Positions 1-6,463 of a stretch of 17,325 nt of DNA are shown piece by piece. The position numbers and the translations under genes were made by a program. How positions within the stretch are numbered: position 1 is the stretch's first letter; each line of letters starts with the position of its first letter. The notes under the pieces were generated by a model, which was not told where the DNA came from, ran no database searches, and saw nothing but the letters and a program-made list of their open reading frames with translations. Source of the stretch: Patescibacteria group bacterium (GTDB lineage Bacteria; Patescibacteriota; Patescibacteriia; UBA9934; GWF2-40-263); assembly GCA_004298405.1 (NCBI GenBank), contig SCSL01000044.1:1-17325 (forward strand), written 5' to 3'.

Positions 1-1
1 A

Positions 2-100
2 AACGAGGTGATAGAACGTACCATCCAAGAGCTCATCAACGATTCTGACGCATTACAGAGGCTCGTTGGCTACCAATGGATTGTTGAACAATGTGTATAG
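2..100 (+). CDS. 3' end of an unidentified gene, possibly a glycosyltransferase
   Basis: An open frame enters from the left edge and stops at TAG 98-100, giving the last 32 residues of a protein that reads as NEVIERTIQEL followed by LINDSDALQRLVG and ends WIVEQCV. The pattern of a short helix, an Asn-Asp-Ser/Asp turn and a Leu-rich helix resembles the C-terminal tail of GT-B family glycosyltransferases (a region like ELLNDPELRERL). That is only a resemblance over a short stretch. The gene converges on the sugar transferase that starts on the other strand at 1530, so a surface-polysaccharide setting would fit. No terminator is visible in the 17 bases between the two stops. The frame looks like real protein rather than noise, but the function is not established. 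Confidence 0.5.
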   Translation, partial: NEVIERTIQELINDSDALQRLVGYQWIVEQCV

Positions 101-117
101 GTTAATTGGGGATGGTA

Positions 118-1530
118 TTAGGATGCGCCGCGTCCAAAGAGGACGACGAGCGGGGTTTTGATGAGGATGTAAAGATCCAACCACGGGCTCCAGTGTTCGA
201 TGTAGTAGGTATCCAGACGTACCTCGTCGTCGAAGTCGAGGTTTGCGCGGCCGGAGATTTGAGCCATGCCTGTGATGCCCGGTTTGATCGTAAGGACTTT
301 GCGTTGTTCTGGTTTGTAACGATCGACTTCCTCGGGAAGATGCGGACGAGGACCCACGAGGCTCATGTGTCCACGCAGGACAAGGAAAAATTCAGGAAGC
401 TCGTCGATAGAAAATTTGCGGATGAATTTTCCTACACGCGTCACACGCGGATCGTTCTTGATCTTCACGAGCGGAGATCCTTTGCGTGTATCAGCGGCGG
501 CAAGTTCGTTATATCGTAGGGTGTGCGTGCCTGGGCACATCGATCGAAATTTGAAATAGGTAAACAGCTGTCCGCCTTGACCTACTCGACGGGCAGGACT
601 TCCATCATCGAGTCTGGAGAAGAAAACTGGTCCGCGAGAATCAACTTTGATGGCAAGCGCGGCGAGCAACATGATGGGGGATGCGAGAATAATCAGAATG
701 AGGGAAGCCCCTACATCGAAGATGCGTTTGTAAATGGCCCCCCATCCATCGAGGGGTGTTTTTTGAACTTCGATGATGGGAATGCCGGCGTAGGTTTGAA
801 TGATGGAGCGACCGATTGCGGCAGAGAAAAGGTCGGCGCAATATCGGAACCCCAAGTGCTCCTGCTCTGTGAAGGCGATGATCTCGAGGGTCTCTTGTCG
901 GGAAGCTTCTGGATCTGCCAAAACAATCTCGTCAATCGTTCCTTCTCGTTTCATCTGGCGAAGTTCTTTTGCGAGTGCCTTGGTGAAGTTTTTATACTGA
1001 CCCACAACGCGGAAGCCCAGACGTTTTTTCTCTCTAAACTCGTTGACAAGGGCTTCGGCGGCAGAGGTTTTTCCAATGAGGATGATTCGGTGTGTCCCAA
1101 TTCCAAAACGTAGGAGGGATCGCTGGAGTCCGCGTACCACCAGTCGCTCCAGTGCCACAAACAGAATTGCCAAACCCCAACCCGCGATCGCAATAAAGCG
1201 TGACTCAAATAAGACACGTGAGAAAAACGAGATCGCAAAAACAAGCGCCATGGAAGCGGAACACGCAAGGACAATGCGAGAGAGTTCGCTTGCGACCGAA
1301 CGGCGTGTGACACCGTAGAGACCAGATGCGGCAAAAACCAGGATGAACACGATCACCATCGGCGTCACCACCTTGAGGTAGCCTTGCAAGGTAAGATCGA
1401 AGATGACTGGACGGATGGCGGTGAGGCCAGGGTGGAAGCGGGAGAAGTACGCGGTAATGCCGGCCGTAAGCAAAGCGAGAAAATCAAGCGGGACAAGGGC
1501 GAGAGTAAATGTGAGTTCAGAACGTTTCAT
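118..1530 (-). CDS. Polyprenyl-phosphate sugar-1-phosphate transferase (WbaP/EpsE type)
   Basis: This is a 470-residue integral membrane initiating transferase. Such enzymes move a hexose-1-phosphate from a nucleotide sugar to undecaprenyl phosphate, the first membrane step of exopolysaccharide or O-antigen synthesis. The N-terminal part holds about four hydrophobic segments (roughly residues 8-28, 50-70, 80-105 and 112-130). A Rossmann-like CoA_binding_3 region follows (about 145-250, with IILIGKTSAAEALVNEF). The C-terminal bacterial sugar transferase domain starts near residue 265 (YKRIFDVGASLILI) and carries the hallmark motifs GPVFF, FKFRSM, DELPEFFLVLRGHMSLVGPRP and KPGITGMAQISGR. Length and order match the full-size polyisoprenyl-phosphate hexose-1-phosphate transferases. 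The sugar cannot be told from sequence. The ATG has no clear Shine-Dalgarno, and transcription may partly read through from rnpB, whose terminator sits just upstream. Confidence 0.9.
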   Translation of the reverse strand: MKRSELTFTLALVPLDFLALLTAGITAYFSRFHPGLTAIRPVIFDLTLQGYLKVVTPMVIVFILVFAASGLYGVTRRSVASELSRIVLACSASMALVFAISFFSRVLFESRFIAIAGWGLAILFVALERLVVRGLQRSLLRFGIGTHRIILIGKTSAAEALVNEFREKKRLGFRVVGQYKNFTKALAKELRQMKREGTIDEIVLADPEASRQETLEIIAFTEQEHLGFRYCADLFSAAIGRSIIQTYAGIPIIEVQKTPLDGWGAIYKRIFDVGASLILIILASPIMLLAALAIKVDSRGPVFFSRLDDGSPARRVGQGGQLFTYFKFRSMCPGTHTLRYNELAAADTRKGSPLVKIKNDPRVTRVGKFIRKFSIDELPEFFLVLRGHMSLVGPRPHLPEEVDRYKPEQRKVLTIKPGITGMAQISGRANLDFDDEVRLDTYYIEHWSPWLDLYILIKTPLVVLFGRGAS

Positions 1531-1549
1531 ACGAGTAAACCAATGGTAA

Positions 1550-1573
1550 CAAAAAACCTCGCGCTTAGCGAGA
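1550..1573 (-). terminator. Intrinsic terminator of rnpB
   Basis: Read on the minus strand, CTCGC and GCGAG (1568-1572 with 1558-1562) form a 5-bp stem around a 5-base loop, followed directly by G and a run of six T (1551-1556). It lies about ten bases past the 3' end of RNase P RNA and 20 bases before the sugar transferase start, as expected for an RNA-gene terminator. Confidence 0.7.
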
Positions 1574-1582
1574 TTCTTTGTC

Positions 1583-1982
1583 GTCCATAGGGAGTGGTCT
1601 GTAAGCCGAATTTTGTTACGATGGCAATCTATCTTGATCGCCCATTGCTGGACGATTCAATCGAGCTACCAAATTTGCTCTTTCATCAGAAAGGGTTTGC
1701 CACGCTTCCATGTCGCCATGGAGCGAGAGGTGTAGCCTTGCGACATCACCTCACTTTTCACCTTTCGTCCGACCGGGGCCGAACTAGTATTGTCTCTGTG
1801 GTACTTTCCCTAGGCTTTGAGTCAGGAACCATGGAATAGATTTCTCCAATTCCGCGAGCCCTGATTCGTATACCTGGTCGCCGTTAGCGACTTTCTTTGT
1901 CATCACGTCTTGCGACATGACGGGTGTTCGGACTTTCCTCGCACGCGTTCGCGCACGTAGCCATCCAACCATCCATATGGAC
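1583..1982 (-). ncRNA. rnpB: RNase P RNA, bacterial class A
   Basis: This is the catalytic RNA of RNase P, which removes 5' leaders from precursor tRNAs. On the minus strand it carries the near-universal core GAGGAAAGTCCGAACAC (complement of 1924-1940). It also has the second core around AAAGTACCACAGAGACAAT (complement of about 1787-1805) and the 3' core AAAATTCGGCTTACAGACC. The ends are set by helix P1: GTCCATA at the 5' end (1976-1982) is perfectly complementary to TATGGAC at the 3' end (1583-1589). The resulting length of about 400 nt is normal for class A. The 5' end at 1982 is also exactly where the upstream promoter predicts the transcript start. The short frames read across this region on either strand are not genes. 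Confidence 0.95.
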
Positions 1983-1988
1983 AGGGGG

Positions 1989-2017
1989 AGGATAAGCGAT
2001 TTAGAGGAAAACGTCAA
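1989..2017 (-). promoter_or_regulatory. Sigma-70-type promoter of rnpB
   Basis: On the minus strand there is a -35 TTGACG (2012-2017), a 17-base spacer and a -10 TATCCT (1989-1994). The -10 ends 7 bases before the P1-defined 5' end of RNase P RNA (1982). It begins only about five bases after the trpS stop codon, so rnpB has its own promoter packed against the end of trpS. Confidence 0.75.
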
Positions 2018-2021
2018 TACG

Positions 2022-3008
2022 TTAGAGCCTCACCCCTATTTTTTCACGGATGAGCTCCATTTTTTTTGCGGCGATGGTCTTGGCTCGTGTGGCTCCTTGG
2101 TCGAGGATCGCAAGGAGTGAACGTTCGTCTTTGAGAAAGCCGTTGATCTTTTCTTGGATCGGAGTGAGGTAAGCGCTCACAGCCCCAGCGAGGCCGATTT
2201 TGAAATCGCCGTAGCCTTTGTCTTCGTACTCGGCCACGATTTGGTCGATACTTTTTTCTGTGACGAGCGAGTAGATCGTGAGGAGGTTGGCGAGACCGGG
2301 ACGGTTTTGTTCGTAGGAGATCGTGGAGCCTGAGTCTGTCACAGCCGATTTGATCTTCTTGAGCACTGTTGCCTCGTCATCCATGAGACTGATGTAGTTC
2401 TTCTCGCTTGGCGCTGATTTGGACATTTTCTTTTCTGGATCGTCGAGCCCCATGATGCGGGCTCCCTCTTTCCTTATCTGTGGTTGGGGGATCACAAAGG
2501 TTTCTCCAAAACGAGAATTGAATCGCTCAGCCAGGTCGCGCGCGAGTTCAACATGTTGCTTCTGGTCTTCTCCCACCGGCACGATATTCGTGTCGTAGAG
2601 AAGGATATCGGCGGCCATGAGGACTGGGTAGTCAAAGAGACCAACCGAGACAGACTCGCCTTTCCCCCGAGCCTTGTCTTTGTACTGAGTCATGCGTTCC
2701 AATTCGCCCATGTGAACGAGGCAGTTCAAGATCCATGCAAGTTCGGTGTGTTCTGATATGCGTGACTGTTGGAAGAGGATGGTTTTTTCTGGATCGATCC
2801 CGACCGCGAGGTATGTGGCGGTTGCAAACAAAATGTTACGACGAAGTTGTGCGGGATCCTGCGGAACCGTGATGGCGTGGTAGTCGACAATGAAGAGGAG
2901 ATTCTCACTTTTTTCAGCCTGAAGTCTCACCATTGGTTCAATGGCGCCAAAGAGGTTTCCGATATGGAGGATTCCGGAGGGTTGGAGAGCTGTGAGGATG
3001 CGGATCAT
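2022..3008 (-). CDS. trpS: Tryptophanyl-tRNA synthetase
   Basis: Class I aminoacyl-tRNA synthetase that charges tRNA-Trp with tryptophan in the cytoplasm. The 328-residue length is typical for bacterial TrpRS. The N-terminus has the family start LTALQPSGILHIGN, with the HIGN (HIGH-type) signature at residues 15-18. NIVPVGEDQKQH (141-152) is the conserved segment near the active site, and KMSKS stands at 194-198 in the stretch DPEKKMSKSAPSEKN. The C-terminal helical domain is complete. The ATG at 3006-3008 overlaps the stop of the upstream small gene by four bases (ATGA), so the two are likely translationally coupled. The rnpB promoter starts right after the stop. Confidence 0.97.
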   Translation of the reverse strand: MIRILTALQPSGILHIGNLFGAIEPMVRLQAEKSENLLFIVDYHAITVPQDPAQLRRNILFATATYLAVGIDPEKTILFQQSRISEHTELAWILNCLVHMGELERMTQYKDKARGKGESVSVGLFDYPVLMAADILLYDTNIVPVGEDQKQHVELARDLAERFNSRFGETFVIPQPQIRKEGARIMGLDDPEKKMSKSAPSEKNYISLMDDEATVLKKIKSAVTDSGSTISYEQNRPGLANLLTIYSLVTEKSIDQIVAEYEDKGYGDFKIGLAGAVSAYLTPIQEKINGFLKDERSLLAILDQGATRAKTIAAKKMELIREKIGVRL

Positions 3009-3256
3009 AGATTCTTGATTTGTTTGAGGAGAGATCCTGCACCAGTATAGATATAGTTTGATTTTTCTGCCGAAGCTTGGACGAGTTCTTTAACGAGTTC
3101 TGGTCGATATTCACCTTCGGTATCCTGTCCAGGCATGCTTATGTTAAAAGATCGAAGTGAACGCACCTCTTGTTTGAGGATGTTGAATTCTTTATTGATT
3201 TTCGTCTGTGTATTTGTAGCCAGATAAAACATCCTACCAACTATTGACTTTTCCAT
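3005..3256 (-). CDS. Small protein of unknown function, coupled to trpS
   Basis: The 83-residue product is mostly polar and predicted helical at both ends (MEKSIVGRMFYLATNTQTK; then PELVKELVQASAEKSNYIY and SLLKQIKNL). It has no signal peptide, no membrane segment and no cysteine. I do not recognise the family. The ATG at 3254-3256 is chosen over the TTG one codon earlier. The evidence that it is real is the 4-base ATGA overlap with trpS and the sensible amino-acid composition, not homology. A transcript covering it, trpS and perhaps rnpB is likely. No convincing promoter is visible upstream on this strand. Confidence 0.55.
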   Translation of the reverse strand: MEKSIVGRMFYLATNTQTKINKEFNILKQEVRSLRSFNISMPGQDTEGEYRPELVKELVQASAEKSNYIYTGAGSLLKQIKNL

Positions 3257-3409
3257 CAAACAAGCGTATTTTTTTCAGTCGTTTGCACAGCCGGGATCCT
3301 CTGGTTTTGCAGGCACCTGCGCGCGGCGGAACCGTGCATACACTGTTTGTCGGAGTGACCTTGTGTAGGGCTGAGGCTCTTGTGAGGATACCGGCTTACG
3401 GAGGTTCAG

Positions 3410-4120
3410 ATGAGTCTGTTCGATGTTGGCCATGTGGCCAAACTCCACGAGATCCAGACAGCGCGTCTGCGCGCTGGTCAGGAAGGCATCGGTGCCCAGG
3501 TCGATGAGCTGATCCGTCGCCTGGAACTGGGCGGCGTGAATCAGTGGAGGATCCACGCAAAGCGTCTCTGGGATCGTGGCTTCGGTCGTGACCCGGTCGT
3601 CAATGCCAAGAATTTCAAGACCTACCTCCAGGGGATTCCCCAGATCCCCGCAGGCCTGCTTGCGGACGACGCGGATCTCTCCCTCCTCTCCCTCGCCGAC
3701 CCGCGCCCGGGACTTCTGCGGAGCTGTAAGCTCCTGGGTGTCCTGTACGAGGAGCTGGGCTACTCAGAAGGGGACGCTGTTCCCTTCGACGAACGGTTCG
3801 CGATCCCGGTCACCCCGTTTTGGTTCCGTCATGACGACGGACGCAAGAACCGCGAACGTCGCCCCGACCACTGCCGCGAGGAGCCGACCAATGACATCCT
3901 GGTCGGTACGGCAATGGAAGGTATCTTCGCCTACGCCCACCACCCCCACATCGTGGTGCAGGGCGAGCACATCATCGACCTGCCCGGCACGGTGCCTCGC
4001 GGCCTCCGCGTGAGCTGCGCGTACCTCGGGGTGTGGGGCGGTCAGACCGGGCTCGACCTCAGCAGGCACTCTGGCATCCCCGGCCCGGGCTGCGGATCCC
4101 TCTGCGTTCGCCGGAAGTGA
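3410..4120 (+). CDS. GC-rich orphan protein of unknown function
   Basis: A 236-residue protein with a perfect Shine-Dalgarno GGAGG (3400-3404) five bases before ATG. This is unusual here, since most genes in the window have weak or no such site. Third codon positions are strongly G/C (33 of 41 between 3599 and 3721 by my count), unlike the AT-rich ATPase and VirB2-like genes downstream. Visible parts: a polar helical N-terminus (to about 60), a Leu/Asp/Pro-rich centre (ADDADLSLLSLADPRPGLL, about 85-103), an Arg-rich basic stretch (DDGRKNRERRPDHCREE), and a His-rich segment (YAHHPHIVVQGEHIIDLPG). The Gly/Cys-rich tail ends GPGCGSLCVRRK. There is no signal peptide or membrane helix. His and Cys pairs could bind metal, which is a guess. 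I recall similar GC-rich solitary proteins in CPR genomes without a known role. It stands alone in its direction with its own terminator. Confidence 0.75.
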   Translation: MSLFDVGHVAKLHEIQTARLRAGQEGIGAQVDELIRRLELGGVNQWRIHAKRLWDRGFGRDPVVNAKNFKTYLQGIPQIPAGLLADDADLSLLSLADPRPGLLRSCKLLGVLYEELGYSEGDAVPFDERFAIPVTPFWFRHDDGRKNRERRPDHCREEPTNDILVGTAMEGIFAYAHHPHIVVQGEHIIDLPGTVPRGLRVSCAYLGVWGGQTGLDLSRHSGIPGPGCGSLCVRRK

Positions 4121-4170
4121 AGACGCTCAGCCCTTGAGCCTCGACTTTCCTCGCGATTCAACCCTCACTC

Positions 4171-4199
4171 ACGCCTGGTCCATATGACCTGGCGTTTTT
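4171..4199 (+). terminator. Intrinsic terminator of the GC-rich orphan gene
   Basis: ACGCCTGGTC (4171-4180) pairs with GACCTGGCGT (4186-4195), giving nine pairs with one T-T mismatch around a CATAT loop, followed by a T run through 4199. It lies about 50 bases after the stop of the 3410-4120 gene. The intervening bases include a small GCTCA/TGAGC hairpin. Confidence 0.8.
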
Positions 4200-4207
4200 A
4201 TGTATGA

Positions 4208-4233
4208 CAAAGCCACCCGGTGGGGTGGCTTTG
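4208..4233 (-). terminator. Hairpin at the 3' end of RNase J, possibly bidirectional terminator
   Basis: CAAAGCCACCC (4208-4218) and GGGTGGCTTTG (4223-4233) form a perfect 11-bp stem with a 4-base loop, two bases beyond the RNase J stop codon. The T tract after it is poor on both strands, so termination efficiency is uncertain. Position and stem strength still favour a 3'-end role between two convergent genes. Confidence 0.6.
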
Positions 4234-4235
4234 AT

Positions 4236-6062
4236 TTACACTTCGATAATGACTGGGAGAATCATCGGTCTTCGTTCTGTTTTCATGAAGAGAAACTTTC
4301 CAATCTCGTCGCGGATGCGGTCGCGTGTATACTTTGGATCCGCAGCCGATTTTGGATCGTTATCGTCGATCGCTTTTTTCACTTGGTCACGAGTCGCTTT
4401 GATGAGCTCTTGATGTTCCTTCATGAAGATGAAGCCGCGACTGATGATGTCTGGATAGCCGACCATCTTACCGGTCTTTTTTTCAATTTGGGCAATCACG
4501 ATGACCATGCCGTCCTCGGCAAGAACTTGCCGATCACGGAGCACGACTTGGGAAACATCGCCCACACCCAGTCCATCCACGAATACATAATCCGTAACGA
4601 TTTTTTCCTTGGTGAGCATGCCGCCGTCTTTCCAGAACTCCATGACCTGTCCATTGTCGACGATGAAGACATTGTCTTTGTTCCATCCCATGGAGTAAGC
4701 GACTTTGGCGTTCTCGCGCAGGAGGAAATGATTGCCTTCGATGGGCACGTAAAATTTTGGTTTGAAGAGCGCCAGCATGAGTTTGATGTCCTCTTTCTTG
4801 GCATGACCGCCGGCGTGCACATCCATCATTTTATAATTGATGACATGAGCGCCTTTGCGGTAGAGCGTGTCCATGAGGCGCTGAACAGAACCTTCGTTTC
4901 CCGGGATCACCGATGAGGAAAAGATCACCGTGTCTGACTCGCCTACACGCACGCTCCGGTGCTCGTTGTTGGCGATGCGGTTGAGTGCCGCATTTTTTTC
5001 GCCTTGAGCTCCGGTACAAATCAGGACGATCTTATTGTCTGGGTACCCGTCCATTTGTTCGGGCTTGATGAGCGTTGACTGATTGCATTTGATGAAGCCC
5101 ATGTGCTTGGCGATCTCGACGTTGGTCTTCATGGAATATCCATCGATCGCGACTTTTTTTCCAAGCTTCTCTGAGGCCTCGATAATCTGTTTAACGCGCG
5201 CAAGAAGCGACGCGAAGGTACCAACAATCACGCGGCCAGGAGCTTTTTCGATGATCGTTGTAAGTTCTTCACCGATGACTTTCTCGGAAATTTGGTGACC
5301 TTCGTGGTTGGCATTGGTGGAGTCGCCCATGAGGACGAGCACGCCTTCTTTTCCAAGCGCCGCGATCTGCTGGAAGTCCGCGTGTTCCGTTCCTTCAGGA
5401 TGGAAGTCGAACTTCCAGTCACCTGTATGGCACACACGCCCGGCGGGGGTATCGATGACAATTCCGACGGCGTCGGGAATAGAGTGGTTGATGTGGAAGA
5501 AGGAGACCGTGAGATTTCCCAAGCGCAGAACGTCACTTACTTTTGTGATCTTTACGTTGAGTTGGCGTGTGTGAAAATCTTCTTGTCGTCGCTTGATAAT
5601 CGCCGCCGACATGGGGAGCGCGTAGATTGGCGGGTTGCCGATATTGGGAACCGTGTGTGGAATGGCACCGATGTGGTCGTAGTGACCATGCGTGATAATG
5701 ACACCGCGGATATTTTTTTCCTTCCCTTTGAGATAGCTCATGTTGGGGATGATGTAGTCCACACCCGGCATGTCTTCCTCAGGGAATTGGAGACCCATGT
5801 CCACAAGGACGATATCGTTTTTGTATTCAATGAGCGTGCAGTTACGACCGACTTCTTCACAGCCCCCAAGGACCATGATGCGAAGTTTGTCACCGGAAGG
5901 GGAGCGCATGATTTTTGGTTGCGTGTGTTCGCTGATGTCAGGACGAGGTGCGGGTCGATTTGAGCGAAAGACGCGACCCCTGAATTTAGGTTTGGCCCCA
6001 CGATGTTGCTGGGGCTTGCCCGGCGGACTGCCGGGTTTACGTTGTGAGTTTTGTGTAACCAT
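4236..6062 (-). CDS. rnj: Ribonuclease J (metallo-beta-lactamase/beta-CASP RNase)
   Basis: An mRNA- and rRNA-processing nuclease with endo- and 5'-3' exonuclease activity in characterised homologues. The 608 residues exceed the usual ~555 because of a basic, Pro/Gln/Arg-rich N-terminal tail of about 50 residues that may touch RNA or partner proteins. The metallo-beta-lactamase core has HGHYDH (125-130), HSIPD (His193) and HTGDWKFD (Asp215). The beta-CASP part has GTFASLLARVKQII (281-294), GYSMKTN and TGAQGEKNAALNRIA. The late HAGGHA motif is at 416-421. Oddity: where homologues have PxHGE, whose His is a metal ligand (His390 in B. subtilis RNase J1, from memory), this protein reads PIEGNH, with Glu442 at the ligand position. 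The rest of the C-terminal domain is intact. The ATG has no Shine-Dalgarno and follows a repeat-rich leader. Confidence 0.95.
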   Translation of the reverse strand: MVTQNSQRKPGSPPGKPQQHRGAKPKFRGRVFRSNRPAPRPDISEHTQPKIMRSPSGDKLRIMVLGGCEEVGRNCTLIEYKNDIVLVDMGLQFPEEDMPGVDYIIPNMSYLKGKEKNIRGVIITHGHYDHIGAIPHTVPNIGNPPIYALPMSAAIIKRRQEDFHTRQLNVKITKVSDVLRLGNLTVSFFHINHSIPDAVGIVIDTPAGRVCHTGDWKFDFHPEGTEHADFQQIAALGKEGVLVLMGDSTNANHEGHQISEKVIGEELTTIIEKAPGRVIVGTFASLLARVKQIIEASEKLGKKVAIDGYSMKTNVEIAKHMGFIKCNQSTLIKPEQMDGYPDNKIVLICTGAQGEKNAALNRIANNEHRSVRVGESDTVIFSSSVIPGNEGSVQRLMDTLYRKGAHVINYKMMDVHAGGHAKKEDIKLMLALFKPKFYVPIEGNHFLLRENAKVAYSMGWNKDNVFIVDNGQVMEFWKDGGMLTKEKIVTDYVFVDGLGVGDVSQVVLRDRQVLAEDGMVIVIAQIEKKTGKMVGYPDIISRGFIFMKEHQELIKATRDQVKKAIDDNDPKSAADPKYTRDRIRDEIGKFLFMKTERRPMILPVIIEV

Positions 6063-6070
6063 AAGAATAG

Positions 6071-6152
6071 TAGGTGGTTAGGGGGATAGGTGGTTAGGGG
6101 GTTAGGGGATACGAGGCATAAAACCTAACCACCCAGTGCTCTAACCACCTAA
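6071..6152 (-). repeat. Interleaved direct and inverted repeats in the RNase J leader
   Basis: TAGGTGGTTAGGGGG occurs twice in a row (6071-6085 and 6087-6101, one base apart), followed by TTAGGGG (6102-6108). Two inverted copies follow, CCTAACCACCC (6124-6134) and CTAACCACCTAA (6141-6152). In a minus-strand transcript the two GGTGGTTAG copies can pair with the two downstream CTAACCACC copies, making a long nested stem that ends about ten bases before the rnj ATG. A TATAAA on the minus strand (6158-6163) is a possible -10, which would place the whole structure in the 5' untranslated region. The plus strand is G-rich and could form a G-quadruplex as DNA. Confidence 0.7.
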
Positions 6153-6216
6153 CGCTCTTTATATTAGTGATGTTCAATTGTGAAAGGACACAAGACAACG
6201 AAGGTGATCTTTTGGG

Positions 6217-6242
6217 AAGAGACGAGCCTCCGCTCATCTCTT
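6217..6242 (-). other. Hairpin in the rnj-tRNA intergenic region
   Basis: On the minus strand AAGAGATGAGC and GCTCGTCTCTT form an 11-bp stem with one U-G pair and a GGAG loop. On the plus strand the same position is a C-A mismatch, which hints that the minus-strand RNA is the relevant form. No T run follows, so it is not a standard terminator. Apart from this and the listed repeats, I see no gene between 6063 and 6326. Confidence 0.4.
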
Positions 6243-6326
6243 TGGCAAAAAATCATTTTGGTCGAAGACCATGAGCGGTTGGATACAACTATACTGCGGC
6301 CCCTCGACTCGGTGACTCGCTCGGGA

Positions 6327-6367
6327 CATTCGACTACCGTTATAAAAAATACAACGGTAGTCGAATG
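6327..6367 (-). repeat. Perfect 15-bp inverted repeat at the 3' end of tRNA-Leu
   Basis: CATTCGACTACCGTT (6327-6341) and AACGGTAGTCGAATG (6353-6367) are exact inverse complements around an 11-base AT-rich loop. One arm includes the last two bases of the tRNA-encoded CCA. In the tRNA transcript a run of six U falls in the loop, not after the stem, so it is not a canonical terminator. The bases before it on the plus strand (6300-6326) are a GC-rich stretch with repeated GACTCGG/GACTCGC units that looks like part of a dispersed palindromic repeat. Confidence 0.75.
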
Positions 6368-6450
6368 GTGCGGATGGAGGGACTCGAACCCTCAAGGATT
6401 GCTCCATACGCTTCTGAGACGTACGCGTATACCAGTTCCGCCACATCCGC
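6366..6450 (-). tRNA. tRNA-Leu (anticodon CAG)
   Basis: An 85-nt cloverleaf on the minus strand. Acceptor GCGGATG pairs with CATCCGC, followed by discriminator A and an encoded CCA. The D arm is GCGGAACTGGTATACGC. The anticodon stem TACGT/GCGTA surrounds the loop CTCAGAA, giving CAG, which reads the Leu codon CTG. A long class II variable arm with stem GGA/TCC fits leucine, and the T arm is GAGGG-TTCGAGT-CCCTC. It begins 13 bases after the stop of the solute-binding protein gene, so it may be processed from the secG transcript. I see no separate promoter. Confidence 0.95.
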
Positions 6451-6463
6451 GTGGCGCCCTTCG

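Noticed and set aside
1594..2017. Short frames on both strands in the rnpB region
   Set aside because: The region is RNase P RNA, shown by its conserved cores and P1 pairing.
4200..4916. 238-codon plus-strand frame opposite RNase J
   Set aside because: Antisense shadow of a conserved gene, without promoter or ribosome site; RNase J motifs fix the coding strand.
6071..6152. CRISPR array or true telomeric array
   Set aside because: Only two adjacent direct copies without regular spacers, plus inverted copies, inside a chromosome-like gene context.
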